Below are positions 7,281 through 15,709 of a stretch of 39,835 nt of DNA, piece by piece. The translations under genes and the position numbers were made by a program. Position 1 is the first letter of the stretch, and every line of letters starts with the position of its first letter. The notes below the pieces were generated by a model. The model made no database searches. It saw only the letters and a program-made list of their open reading frames with translations, and was not told the origin of the DNA. This DNA is from Caballeronia choica (GTDB taxonomy: Bacteria; Pseudomonadota; Gammaproteobacteria; Burkholderiales; Burkholderiaceae): NCBI RefSeq assembly GCF_001544535.1, contig NZ_FCON02000071.1, forward strand, positions 1-39,835, given 5' to 3'.

Positions 7281-8940
7281 CACAACCACCGTTGGCGAAC
7301 TGATCGCCGCTTTTCTCGAACAATGCGGCGTGCGCACGGCGTTCGGCGTGATCTCGATCCACAACATGCCGATCCTCGATGCGATCGGCCGGCGCGGCAA
7401 CATCCGCTACGTCGGCGCGCGCGGCGAAGCCGGGGCGCTCAACATGGCCGACGGCCTGGCGCGCGTGTCGGGCGGTCTCGGCGTCGCGTTCACGTCGACC
7501 GGCACGGCGGCCGGCAACGCGGCCGGTGCGATGGTCGAGGCGCTGACCGCCGGCACCGCGCTGCTGCACGTCACCGGACAGATCGAAACCGAATACCTCG
7601 ATCAGGACCTCGCGTATATCCACGAAGCGCCCGACCAACTGTCGATGCTGTCGTCGATTTCGAAGGCCGCGTTCCGCGTGCGTTCGGTGGATACCGCGCT
7701 GCCGACGATCCGCGAAGCCGTGCGGGTCGCGCAGGCCGCGCCGAGCGGTCCGGTGAGCGTCGAGATTCCGATCGACATCCAGGCCGCGCAAATCGAATGG
7801 CCCGCTGATCTCGCCGCCCCGCACGTCACGACGCTCACCCACGACAACGCCCGCGTCGAGCAGCTTGCGAAGGCGCTCGTGGGCGCGAAGCGTCCGTTGC
7901 TGTGGCTCGGCGGCGGTACGCGTCACGCGCGTTCGGCCGTCGAGCGGCTGGTCGCGCTCGGCTTCGGCGTGGTGACGAGCGTGCAGGGGCGCGGCGTGCT
8001 GCCCGAAGACCATCCGGCGACGCTTGGCGCGTTCAACGTGCATCCGTCGGTGGAGAGCTTCTACAAGACGTGCGATGCGCTGGTCGTCGTGGGTTCGCGT
8101 CTGCGCGGCAACGAGACGCTGAAGTACAAGCTCGCGCTGCCGCAGCCGCTCTATCGCATCGATGCCGACGCGCTCGCCGACAACCGCGGCTACCGCAACG
8201 AACTCTTCGTGCACGGCGATGCGGCAGCGGTGCTCGACGATCTCGCGACGCGTCTCGAAGGCCGCCTCGCGGTCGATCCGACGTTCGCCGCCGACCTCGC
8301 GGCGGCGCGCGAAACCGCCGTCGCCGATGTGGCGAAGGGACTCGGGCCGTACAAGCGCCTCGTCGATTCGCTGCAACGCGCGGTGGGCCGCGACTACAAC
8401 TGGGTGCGCGATGTGACGATCTCCAACAGCACGTGGGGCAACCGCCTGCTGAAAGTGTTCTCGCCGCGTGCGGGCGTCCATGCGCTCGGCGGCGGCATCG
8501 GGCAGGGCATGCAGATGGCGATCGGCGCGGCGCTGGCCGGGTCGGCGGCGAAGACGGTGTGTCTCGTCGGCGACGGCGGTTTGATGGTGAACGTCGGCGA
8601 ACTCGTCACGGCCGTGCAGGAAAAGGCCAACGTGATGATCGTGCTGATGAACGACCAGTGCTACGGCGTGATCCGCAACATCCAGGACGCGCAGTACGGC
8701 GGCCGCCGCATGTTCGTCGAGTTGCATCAGCCGGACTTCGCGCAATTCTGCGCAAGCTTCGGCTTGGCGCACCGCCGCATCACGTCGCTCGACCATGCCG
8801 ACGACATTATCCGCGAAGGGCTCGCGATCGACGGCCCGGTGCTGGTGGAAGTGGACATGCTGTCGGTCGGTTCGTTCGCGACCGCGTTTGCCGGCCCGCC
8901 CGTCAAGAAGGAAGAGCCGAAGGAGCCGGAATATGCGTAA
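7273..8940 (+). CDS. Thiamine diphosphate-dependent enzyme (acetolactate synthase/benzoylformate decarboxylase superfamily)
   Basis: A 555-aa ThDP enzyme with all three regions: N-terminal pyrimidine-binding domain with activating Glu E52 ([13 protein letters not shown]), a central domain, and a C-terminal diphosphate-binding domain with GDGG (near residue 433) followed by the Mg-binding Asn (LMND) near 460. Such enzymes decarboxylate 2-oxo acids or form acyloins. No small regulatory subunit is present, so a catabolic decarboxylase or lyase fits better than acetolactate synthesis. It overlaps the genes on both sides by 8 nt. Paired with the aldehyde dehydrogenase at 9791, it could turn a 2-oxo acid into an aldehyde that is then oxidised. 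Confidence 0.88.
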   Translation: MSDTTTVGELIAAFLEQCGVRTAFGVISIHNMPILDAIGRRGNIRYVGARGEAGALNMADGLARVSGGLGVAFTSTGTAAGNAAGAMVEALTAGTALLHVTGQIETEYLDQDLAYIHEAPDQLSMLSSISKAAFRVRSVDTALPTIREAVRVAQAAPSGPVSVEIPIDIQAAQIEWPADLAAPHVTTLTHDNARVEQLAKALVGAKRPLLWLGGGTRHARSAVERLVALGFGVVTSVQGRGVLPEDHPATLGAFNVHPSVESFYKTCDALVVVGSRLRGNETLKYKLALPQPLYRIDADALADNRGYRNELFVHGDAAAVLDDLATRLEGRLAVDPTFAADLAAARETAVADVAKGLGPYKRLVDSLQRAVGRDYNWVRDVTISNSTWGNRLLKVFSPRAGVHALGGGIGQGMQMAIGAALAGSAAKTVCLVGDGGLMVNVGELVTAVQEKANVMIVLMNDQCYGVIRNIQDAQYGGRRMFVELHQPDFAQFCASFGLAHRRITSLDHADDIIREGLAIDGPVLVEVDMLSVGSFATAFAGPPVKKEEPKEPEYA

Positions 8941-9757
8941 CGCCCACGGTTCCCGCGCTGCGATCGACGTCGCGATGATCGGCTTCGGCGCGATCGGCTC
9001 GGCGGTGTATCGCGCGGTCGCCGACGATCCGCTGGTGCACGTCTCGCATGTGATCGTGCCGGAGCGCTACACGGCTCAGGTTCGTGAGGTGGTCGGCGCG
9101 GACCTGGACGTGGTGTCGACGGTCGATGCGCTCTCCAGCCACCCGCAGTTCGCGCTGGAATGCGCGGGGCACAGCGCGCTCTTCGATCACGTCGTGCCGC
9201 TGCTCAAGTCGGGCACGGACTGCGCGGTCGCGTCGATCGGCGCGCTCTCCGACGTGAGCCTGCTCGACGCGCTCTCGAACGCGGCCGACGAGGGCGCGGC
9301 GACGCTCACGCTGCTGTCGGGCGCGATCGGCGGCGTCGATGCGATCGCCGCCGCGAAATTCGGCGGCCTCGACTCGGTGCTGTACACGGGCCGCAAGCCG
9401 CCGACCGGCTGGCTCGGCACGCCCGCCGAAGAACTCTGCGACCTGCGCGCGCTGACCGAGGAACGCGTGATCTTCGAAGGCACTGCGCGCGATGCGGCGC
9501 GGCTCTATCCGAAGAACGCGAACGTGGCCGCGACGATCGCGCTCGCGGGCCTCGGCCTCGACGGCACCATCGTGCGCCTGATCGCGGACCCGGCCGTCGA
9601 GCGCAACGTGCACCGGATCGTCGCGCGTGGCGCATTCGGCGAGATGTCGCTGGAGATGAGCGGCAAGCCGTTGCCCGACAACCCCAAGACCTCCGCGCTG
9701 ACCGCGTTCAGCGCGATCCGTGCGCTGCGCAATCGCGCGGCACGCTGCGTGATTTGA
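8933..9757 (+). CDS. L-aspartate dehydrogenase homologue
   Basis: A 274-aa NAD(P)-dependent enzyme of the AspDH/NadX family. The Rossmann start is GFGAIG (about 15-20). Family signatures include [27 protein letters not shown] and [17 protein letters not shown]. AspDH interconverts L-aspartate and iminoaspartate/oxaloacetate plus ammonia; in NAD synthesis it can replace L-aspartate oxidase, but no nadA or nadC lies here. In this operon it more likely handles a pathway amino or imino acid. ATG 8933 overlaps the ThDP gene by 8 nt. From memory, the Pseudomonas aeruginosa AspDH gene PA3505 sits among similar genes (ThDP enzyme, SDRs, IclR, hydrolase); this needs checking. Confidence 0.88.
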   Translation: MRNAHGSRAAIDVAMIGFGAIGSAVYRAVADDPLVHVSHVIVPERYTAQVREVVGADLDVVSTVDALSSHPQFALECAGHSALFDHVVPLLKSGTDCAVASIGALSDVSLLDALSNAADEGAATLTLLSGAIGGVDAIAAAKFGGLDSVLYTGRKPPTGWLGTPAEELCDLRALTEERVIFEGTARDAARLYPKNANVAATIALAGLGLDGTIVRLIADPAVERNVHRIVARGAFGEMSLEMSGKPLPDNPKTSALTAFSAIRALRNRAARCVI

Positions 9758-9790
9758 AAAGCCGGCTGCACAGCCCAAGGAACGAACGAG

Positions 9791-11281
9791 ATGAACCAAC
9801 CCGAATCCAGTCTGATCGCGTCGAGCGATATCTTCATCGGCGGCGAGTGGCGCGCCGGCCGCGGCACGCCGTACGCGAGCGTGTATCCCGCCGACCAGTC
9901 GATCAACGCCGAGATCACGGCAGCCAGCGCCGACGATGCGCGCGATGCGGTCGAAGCCGCCGATGCAGCGTGGCGCAAGCCGAACTGGGCGGGTTTGAAG
10001 CCGCATCAGCGCGCGGCCGTGCTGCATCGCATCGCCGACCTGATCAACGTGCGGCATGAAGCGCTCGCGCAGTTGCAGCGCCGCGACAACGGCAAGCCGA
10101 TCAGCGAGACGCGCGGGCTCGTCACCAGCGCCGCGAACACGTTCCGCTATTTCGCGGCGTGCGTCGAGACCTTCGAGGAATCGCTCACGCCCTCGCGCGG
10201 CGACTTCATGACGATGAGCGTGCATGAACCGCTCGGCGTCGTCGCGGCGATCACGCCGTGGAATTCGCCGATCGCCTCCGACGCGCAGAAGCTCGCGCCC
10301 GCGCTCGCCGCCGGCAACGCGGTCGTGCTGAAGCCTGCCGAAGTGACGCCGCTCGCGTCGCTTGCGCTTGCTCGCATCTGCGAGGAAGCGGGCGTGCCGG
10401 CCGGTGTGATCAGCGTGCTTCCGGGCAAGGGCTCGATCGTCGGCGATGCGCTCGTGCGCCATCCGCTCGTGAAGAAGATCGCGTTCACGGGCGGCACGGA
10501 AGTCGGGCGCGGCATCGCGCGTCTGGCGGCGGACAAGCTGATGCCGGTATCGCTCGAACTCGGCGGCAAGTCGCCGACCATCGTGTTCGCCGATGCCGAC
10601 CTCGATCATGCGGTGAACGGCGTGCTGTACGGCATCTTCAGCTCGTCGGGGGAATCGTGCATCGCGGGTTCGCGCCTGTTCGTGCAGCGTCCGGTCTATG
10701 CCGAGTTCGTCAGGCGTCTCGCCGATGGCTCGCGCAAGCTGCGCGTCGGCGACCCGTCGCGCGAGGACACGCAGATGGGGCCGCTCATCACGGGGCAGCA
10801 TCGCGAATCGGTCGAGCGCTATGTCGCGCTCGGTGTGCAGGAGGGCGGCAAGTTGCTGTGCGGCGGCGAGCGCCCGAGCGGAGATAACCGCGAGCAAGGC
10901 TTCTTCTATCTGCCGACGATCCTCGAAGGCCTCACCAACGACGCACGCATTTGCCAGGAAGAGATTTTCGGGCCGGTGCTGGTCGTCATGCCCTTCGACG
11001 ACGAAGCCTCGCTGCTGAAAGAAGCCAACGACAGCGTATTCGGCCTCGCCGCCGGCATCTGGACGGCCGACTACAAGCGCGCATGGCGCCTCGGCCGCGC
11101 GCTCGAAACGGGCACGGTCTGGATCAACACGTACAAGCAATTTTCGATTTCGACGCCTTTCGGCGGCTGGAAGGACAGCGGCATGGGCCGCGAGAAAGGG
11201 CGTCTCGGCATCTGCGAGTACATGCAGCAGAAGAGCATGTACTGGGGCCTGAACGACGCGCCGCTGCCGTGGGCGAACTGA
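9791..11281 (+). CDS. NAD(P)-dependent aldehyde dehydrogenase
   Basis: A 496-aa ALDH superfamily enzyme with the general base in LELGGKSP (E256) and the catalytic Cys in GESCIAG (C290), 34 residues apart as usual. PWNSP and KPAEVTPL cofactor motifs and FTGGTEVG are present. It oxidises an aldehyde or semialdehyde to the acid in the cytoplasm. It is separated from AspDH by 33 nt and preceded by an AAGGAACGA ribosome site. Substrate could be a muconate-type semialdehyde or the product of the ThDP decarboxylase; the sequence does not distinguish these. Confidence 0.92.
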   Translation: MNQPESSLIASSDIFIGGEWRAGRGTPYASVYPADQSINAEITAASADDARDAVEAADAAWRKPNWAGLKPHQRAAVLHRIADLINVRHEALAQLQRRDNGKPISETRGLVTSAANTFRYFAACVETFEESLTPSRGDFMTMSVHEPLGVVAAITPWNSPIASDAQKLAPALAAGNAVVLKPAEVTPLASLALARICEEAGVPAGVISVLPGKGSIVGDALVRHPLVKKIAFTGGTEVGRGIARLAADKLMPVSLELGGKSPTIVFADADLDHAVNGVLYGIFSSSGESCIAGSRLFVQRPVYAEFVRRLADGSRKLRVGDPSREDTQMGPLITGQHRESVERYVALGVQEGGKLLCGGERPSGDNREQGFFYLPTILEGLTNDARICQEEIFGPVLVVMPFDDEASLLKEANDSVFGLAAGIWTADYKRAWRLGRALETGTVWINTYKQFSISTPFGGWKDSGMGREKGRLGICEYMQQKSMYWGLNDAPLPWAN

Positions 11282-11291
11282 AGAGGTTTAT

Positions 11292-12257
11292 ATGACGATC
11301 CTTGGCATTGAACAGATCACCTACGGCGTGACCGACCTCGCCACCTGCCGGCGCTTCTTCGCCGACTGGGGCCTGAAGGAAGTCTCGCACGACGAAACGC
11401 GGGCGCGCTTCGAGTCGCTGAACGGCTGCACGATCCTCGCCGTCGACGGGAACGACCCGTCGCTGCCGCCCGCGTTCGAGACCGGACCGACCTTGCGCGA
11501 AGTGACCTGGGGCGTGGCGACCCGTGAAGAACTCGACGCCTTGCGCGGACGCTTCGCCGGCCAGCCGGGCCATTTCGAAACCGACGAGGCGGTCGGCTGC
11601 ATCGATCCGAACGGCATGGCGATCCGCGTGGAAGTCACCCGCAAGCGCGCCATCGACGTGAAGGGCTCGCCGTCCAACGTGTGGGGCCAGAGCCTGCGCA
11701 TCGATACGCCGAGCCCGGTGTACGAGCGCGCCGAGCCGGTCGAAGTGGGCCACGTCGTGTTCTTTACGAACTGCGTCGCGGAGCAGGAGAAGTTCTATCA
11801 CGAGCTGCTCGGCTTCGAGACCTCGGACCGCTATCCGGGACGCGGCGCCTTCATGCGCTGCGCGCCGCACGGCGGCCATCACGACCTGTTCCTGCTGCAA
11901 CTGCCCGACGGCAAGCGCGGCCTGAACCACGTCGCGTTCACCGTGCGCGACATCCACGAAGTATTCGGCGGCGGCCTGCACATCAGCCGCTGCGGCTGGA
12001 CGACGCAACTCGGGCCGGGCCGGCATCCGGTTTCGTCGGCGTACTTCTGGTATTTCCAGAATCCGGCGGGCGGGCTGATCGAGTACTACGCGGACGAGGA
12101 CATCCTCACGCCCGACTGGCAGCCGCGCGACTTCGAGCCGGGCCCGACCGTGTTCGCCGAATGGGCGGTGGACGGCGGTCTCGACGGCAACACGCGGCGC
12201 CAGAAGAACGCGAAGGCACCCGAAGGCAAGTTCATGACGGAGCGCAAAAATGGCTGA
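11292..12257 (+). CDS. Extradiol-type dioxygenase, two-domain VOC family
   Basis: A 321-aa protein with two vicinal-oxygen-chelate domains. The C-terminal domain has the Fe(II) triad H154, H213, E264, nearly the numbering of BphC (146, 210, 260). Second-shell residues typical of active type I extradiol enzymes are also visible: H196/H197, H245 and Y251 with the GLIEYY signature. It should open a catechol-like or aminophenol-like ring next to a hydroxyl group. The alpha/beta hydrolase of the same operon would then act on the product. It lies 10 nt after the ALDH gene with an AAGAGG ribosome site and overlaps the reductase gene by 8 nt. Confidence 0.87.
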   Translation: MTILGIEQITYGVTDLATCRRFFADWGLKEVSHDETRARFESLNGCTILAVDGNDPSLPPAFETGPTLREVTWGVATREELDALRGRFAGQPGHFETDEAVGCIDPNGMAIRVEVTRKRAIDVKGSPSNVWGQSLRIDTPSPVYERAEPVEVGHVVFFTNCVAEQEKFYHELLGFETSDRYPGRGAFMRCAPHGGHHDLFLLQLPDGKRGLNHVAFTVRDIHEVFGGGLHISRCGWTTQLGPGRHPVSSAYFWYFQNPAGGLIEYYADEDILTPDWQPRDFEPGPTVFAEWAVDGGLDGNTRRQKNAKAPEGKFMTERKNG

Positions 12258-13479
12258 TGACATCCTTCAGGACGCGCCGCGCACGATCGTCGTCGTCGGC
12301 GGCGGACAGGCGGCGGGCTGGATCGTGAAGACCTTGCGCAAGGAAGGCTTCGAAGGCCGTCTCGTGATGATCGCCGATGAGATCCATCTGCCCTACGAGC
12401 GTCCGCCGCTGTCGAAGGCCGTGCTTTCCGGCGATGCCGACATCGATACCGTGCGCCTCGTCAGCACCGACGACTTCGCCGCGCTCGACGTCGAAGCGTG
12501 GCAGCCGGACTGCGCGACATCGATCGACCGCGAAGCGCGCCTCGTGCGCACGGCGAGCGGTCGCGAGGTGCACTACGACCGCCTCGTGATCGCCACCGGC
12601 GGTGCCGCGCGGCGCCTGCCCGAGTCGCTGGTGAAGACCTCGCATCTTACTTACCTGCGCACGCTCGACGATGCCGTCACGCTGGGCACGCGGCTGCGTC
12701 AAAGCCGCCGCGTGCTGGTGGTCGGCGGCGGCTGGATCGGGCTCGAAGTCGCGGCGACGGCGCGCAAGCTGGGCGTCGACGTGACGGTGGTCGAAGGCGC
12801 GCCGCGCCTGTGCGGACGCTCGGTGCCGCAAACGGTCTCGGACTTCCTGTTCGACCTGCATCGCTCGAACGGCGTGGACATTCGGCTTGGCGCATCGCTC
12901 GTCTCGCTCGACGATCACGAAGACGGCGTGCGCGCGACCTTCGCCGATGGCTCGACGCTCGACGCCGACTTCGCCGTCGCGGGCGTCGGCCTCACCCCGC
13001 ACACGGCGATCGCGGAGCAGGCGGGCATCGAAGTGAACGACGGCATCGTCGTCGACGAATTCGGCGCCACCGCCGATCCGTTCGTGTTCGCTTGCGGCGA
13101 CGTCGCGAATCATCCGAACGCGTGGCTCAAGCGCCGCGTGCGGCTCGAATCGTGGGCGAACGCGCAGAACCAGGCGATCGCAACCGCCAAGGCGCTGATC
13201 GGCGTGCGCGTGCCGTATGCGGAGATTCCGTGGTTCTGGTCGGATCAGTACGACGTGAACCTGCAGATTCTCGGCGACATTCCGGCCGGCACCGAACCGG
13301 CCGTGCGCGGCGACCTGCAGGCGAGGCGCGCCACGCTCTTCTTCCTCGATGACGGCATGATCCGCGGCGTCATCGCGATCAACTCGCCGCGCGATCTGAA
13401 ACTCGCGCGCAAATGGATGAGCCAGGGGCGTGCAGTCGACGCCGCGACGCTCGTCGATGCGGCCAAGGCGCTCGCATAA
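12250..13479 (+). CDS. FAD-dependent ferredoxin reductase (BphA4/rhodocoxin reductase type)
   Basis: A 409-aa NAD(P)H:ferredoxin reductase. The FAD-binding GGGQAAGW lies near residue 16, the NAD-binding GGGWIGLE near 158, and the second FAD motif CGDVA near 283, followed by a C-terminal reductase domain. It lacks its own iron-sulfur cluster, so with the Rieske ferredoxin at 1691 and oxygenase at 2359 it completes a class IIB three-component oxygenase. Its start overlaps the dioxygenase gene by 8 nt. The three components are spread over 12 kb of one operon rather than adjacent. Confidence 0.93.
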   Translation: MADDILQDAPRTIVVVGGGQAAGWIVKTLRKEGFEGRLVMIADEIHLPYERPPLSKAVLSGDADIDTVRLVSTDDFAALDVEAWQPDCATSIDREARLVRTASGREVHYDRLVIATGGAARRLPESLVKTSHLTYLRTLDDAVTLGTRLRQSRRVLVVGGGWIGLEVAATARKLGVDVTVVEGAPRLCGRSVPQTVSDFLFDLHRSNGVDIRLGASLVSLDDHEDGVRATFADGSTLDADFAVAGVGLTPHTAIAEQAGIEVNDGIVVDEFGATADPFVFACGDVANHPNAWLKRRVRLESWANAQNQAIATAKALIGVRVPYAEIPWFWSDQYDVNLQILGDIPAGTEPAVRGDLQARRATLFFLDDGMIRGVIAINSPRDLKLARKWMSQGRAVDAATLVDAAKALA

Positions 13480-13506
13480 ACATCAGGCACAGGACAGGGA
13501 ACAGGC

Positions 13507-14910
13507 ATGAGAACTATCGGCAACACCATCGCGGGGCAGGGCGGCGCCAGTGTCTCGGGCACGGTGACCAAGGGGTCGATCATCGCCCGCATCGAACGCC
13601 TCCCGGCTAACGCGATGCAGGTGCGCGCGCGGATTCTGATCGGCGCGGCGACTTTCTTCGACGGCTTCGACGTCATCACCATCGCGGCCACGCTGCCGCT
13701 CTTGATCCAGAAGTGGGGGCTGACGCCGGGGCAGGTCGGCTTCCTGATTGCTTCGGGTTCGATCGGGCAACTCGTCGGCGCGTTCCTGTTTCCGTCGCTC
13801 GCCGAACGCTATGGGCGCGTGAGGTCCATCGCCTGGAGTTCCGGGATCATCGGCGTGACGAGCATCGCGTGTGGCTTCGCACCGAGTTTTGCCGTGTTCG
13901 TCGCGCTGCGGATCGTGCAGGGCCTCGGGCTTGGCGGCGAGTTGCCGGTGGCCGCGACTTACATCAACGAGATCACGCGCGCTCATGGACGCGGGCGCTT
14001 CGTGCTGCTCTACGAGATCGTCTTCCCGATCGGCCTCCTGGCATCGAATGCGCTGGGCGCGTGGATCGTGCCGCGCTTCGGCTGGGAAGCGATGTACCTG
14101 ATCGGCGGCGTGCCGCTCGTGCTGTTTTTCCTGTTGCGCACGCTCGTGCCCGAATCGCCGCGCTGGCTCGGCGAGCAGGAGCGCATGGCCGATGCCGACC
14201 GCGCGCTCAGCAAGTTCGAGGCGAGCGTCAAGGGACCGCTGCCGCCCGTTGCAAACATCAGCGAATTCGAGGCGATGGTGCATCGTCACCCGAAGCGCCG
14301 CATGCTCGACCTGTTCGGACCCGCCTATATCAAGCGCACGATTGCCGTCGCGCTGCTCTGGATGACCTGCGGCGTGATCCAGTACGGCCTCTCGACGTGG
14401 CTTCCCACGATCTACAAGACCGTCTATCACGCGCCGTTGCAGCTCGCGCTGAATCTCGCCGTGGCGGCTTCGGTGCTCGGCGTGCTCGGGTCGCTGACGT
14501 GTGCGCTCATCGTCGACAAGGTGGGACGCAAGCCCGTCATCAACCTTTCGTTCGTGTTGTGCGCCCTGTCGCTCGCGGCGGCCGGCGTGTTCCATGCGCA
14601 GTCGGTGTATGTCGTCGCGGGTTTGTGCGCACTGGCGCTCGGACTGATGGCTTGTGGCTTCATTACCGCCTACGTCTATACGCCCGAGCTCTATCCGACG
14701 AGCATCCGCGCGTTCGGCTGCGGGCTCGGCGGCGCGTGGCTCAAGGTCGCGGCGATCTTCGCGCCGGCGCTGGTGGGCAAGACGCTGGTCGGCGGCAATC
14801 TCGACGTGGCGTTCTACACGCTCGCCGCTGTGCCGATGCTGGCCGCGGTCGCGGTGCATTATCTCGGCATCGAGACGAAGGGCAAGGTGCTGGAGCAATT
14901 GGAGGCTTGA
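13507..14910 (+). CDS. MFS transporter, aromatic acid:H+ symporter (AAHS) type
   Basis: A 467-aa inner-membrane transporter with about 12 predicted helices. The DGFD motif in helix 1 (FFDGFDVITIA) and AERYGRVR between helices 2 and 3 mark the AAHS/BenK-PcaK group, which imports aromatic acids with protons. A hydrophilic N-terminal extension of about 35 residues precedes helix 1. It is the last gene of the operon, 27 nt after the reductase, with an ACAGGGAAC ribosome site. With the porin it provides outer- and inner-membrane entry for the substrate, which suggests that the substrate is a carboxylated aromatic. Confidence 0.9.
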   Translation: MRTIGNTIAGQGGASVSGTVTKGSIIARIERLPANAMQVRARILIGAATFFDGFDVITIAATLPLLIQKWGLTPGQVGFLIASGSIGQLVGAFLFPSLAERYGRVRSIAWSSGIIGVTSIACGFAPSFAVFVALRIVQGLGLGGELPVAATYINEITRAHGRGRFVLLYEIVFPIGLLASNALGAWIVPRFGWEAMYLIGGVPLVLFFLLRTLVPESPRWLGEQERMADADRALSKFEASVKGPLPPVANISEFEAMVHRHPKRRMLDLFGPAYIKRTIAVALLWMTCGVIQYGLSTWLPTIYKTVYHAPLQLALNLAVAASVLGVLGSLTCALIVDKVGRKPVINLSFVLCALSLAAAGVFHAQSVYVVAGLCALALGLMACGFITAYVYTPELYPTSIRAFGCGLGGAWLKVAAIFAPALVGKTLVGGNLDVAFYTLAAVPMLAAVAVHYLGIETKGKVLEQLEA

Positions 14911-14929
14911 GGGGGGGTGTCGCTGGCGC

Positions 14930-15085
14930 TTGGGGGTGGGGTTGTTGTTTACACCGTTTGATGCGCTTGTGCTTCTATGGAACTTGTTTTCTTATTGGTT
15001 TATTTGCTCTGCCCCTGTCCGGGGCGGGACTCACTTTCTTTGCTGCTGCAAAGAAAGTAAGCAAAGAAAGCAGCTTCCCACCGCG
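14930..15085 (-). repeat. Intergenic repeat, copy 2 of 4
   Basis: An inverted copy relative to copy 1, directly after the transporter gene. It contains GCGCTTGGGGG, the TTTACACCGTTTGATGC block, GCCCC/GGGGC and the 11-bp stem at 15033-15058. Its hairpins could act as the operon terminator, although no proper T-run follows. It faces copy 3, and the two form the outer part of a large inverted repeat. Confidence 0.85.
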
Positions 15086-15117
15086 AATGCTTGCCATACG
15101 CCGCTAGCCCGTTATGT

Positions 15118-15468
15118 CGGAGTGGTCCAACCGGGGGAGTGTCGTTAGCGGGGTTTCATCGTTGTTGGCATGTAGAAGAGGCACGGGATTCGCACCGCTA
15201 TACGAAGTGGACCAGCAGTCATTCATCCGGCCTCGCGCTACGCGCTCACCCGTTAGGCAAAAGCGGAATCCATCGCGATCGCTATGTTTATGCTTGCCGC
15301 ATGCTTCAATTCACCACCGCCTGGTAGACCTTTCGTCGGGCACGAAGTGCCAGGACGGATGAATGATTGCTGGTCCACTCCCGATAGTGGTGTGACGTGC
15401 GCGCCTCTTCTACATGCCAACAACGATGAAACTCCGCTAACGACACTCCCCCGGTCGGGCCACTCCGA
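15118..15468. repeat. Inner arms of a large inverted repeat
   Basis: About 120 bp at 15118-15240 recur inverted at about 15343-15468 (shared blocks such as GGGGGAGTGTCGTTAGCG and TTTCATCGTTGTTGGCATG). With repeat copies 2 and 3 outside them, the whole structure spans about 14930-15660, with arms near 310 bp and a spacer of about 100 bp. The short frames here read into each other's reverse complement and are not genes. No transposase or tRNA was found inside. The 800-bp gap between the transporter and the ATPase gene holds only this structure. Confidence 0.85.
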
Positions 15469-15507
15469 ATAGCGCGTGCGTTGCCGTATGCGAACTGCTG
15501 CTTGAAA

Positions 15508-15660
15508 AAGCTGCTTTCTTTGGTTACTTTCTTTGCAGCAGCAAAGAAAGTGACTGCCGCCCCGCACAGGGGCAGAGCTAATAGACCAATACCAACACAA
15601 GCTCCATAGAAGCGCAAAAACCATCGACGGTATAAATGGCACCCAGGCCCGAGCGCCAGC
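15508..15660 (+). repeat. Intergenic repeat, copy 3 of 4
   Basis: A direct copy relative to copy 1, more diverged in its second half. It has the 11-bp stem at 15526-15551 and a GCCCCGCACAGGGGC hairpin. It ends about 50 bp before the ATPase start, so the ATPase promoter may lie in or next to the repeat. Confidence 0.8.
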
Positions 15661-15709
15661 GGCCCCGAAAGCCGTCCCGCAGGCGCAGCAATCGAACCGG
15701 TACCCCGCC

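Noticed and set aside
8903-11140. A 745-codon minus-strand frame, and a similar 601-codon one at 6991-8796
   Set aside because: Both lie antisense to the ThDP, AspDH and ALDH genes, which have complete catalytic motifs; the frames have Arg-rich compositions without domains.
15118-15240. A tRNA or attachment site in the inverted-repeat arm
   Set aside because: No cloverleaf with acceptor, anticodon and T-arm could be drawn, and the sequence recurs inverted nearby.
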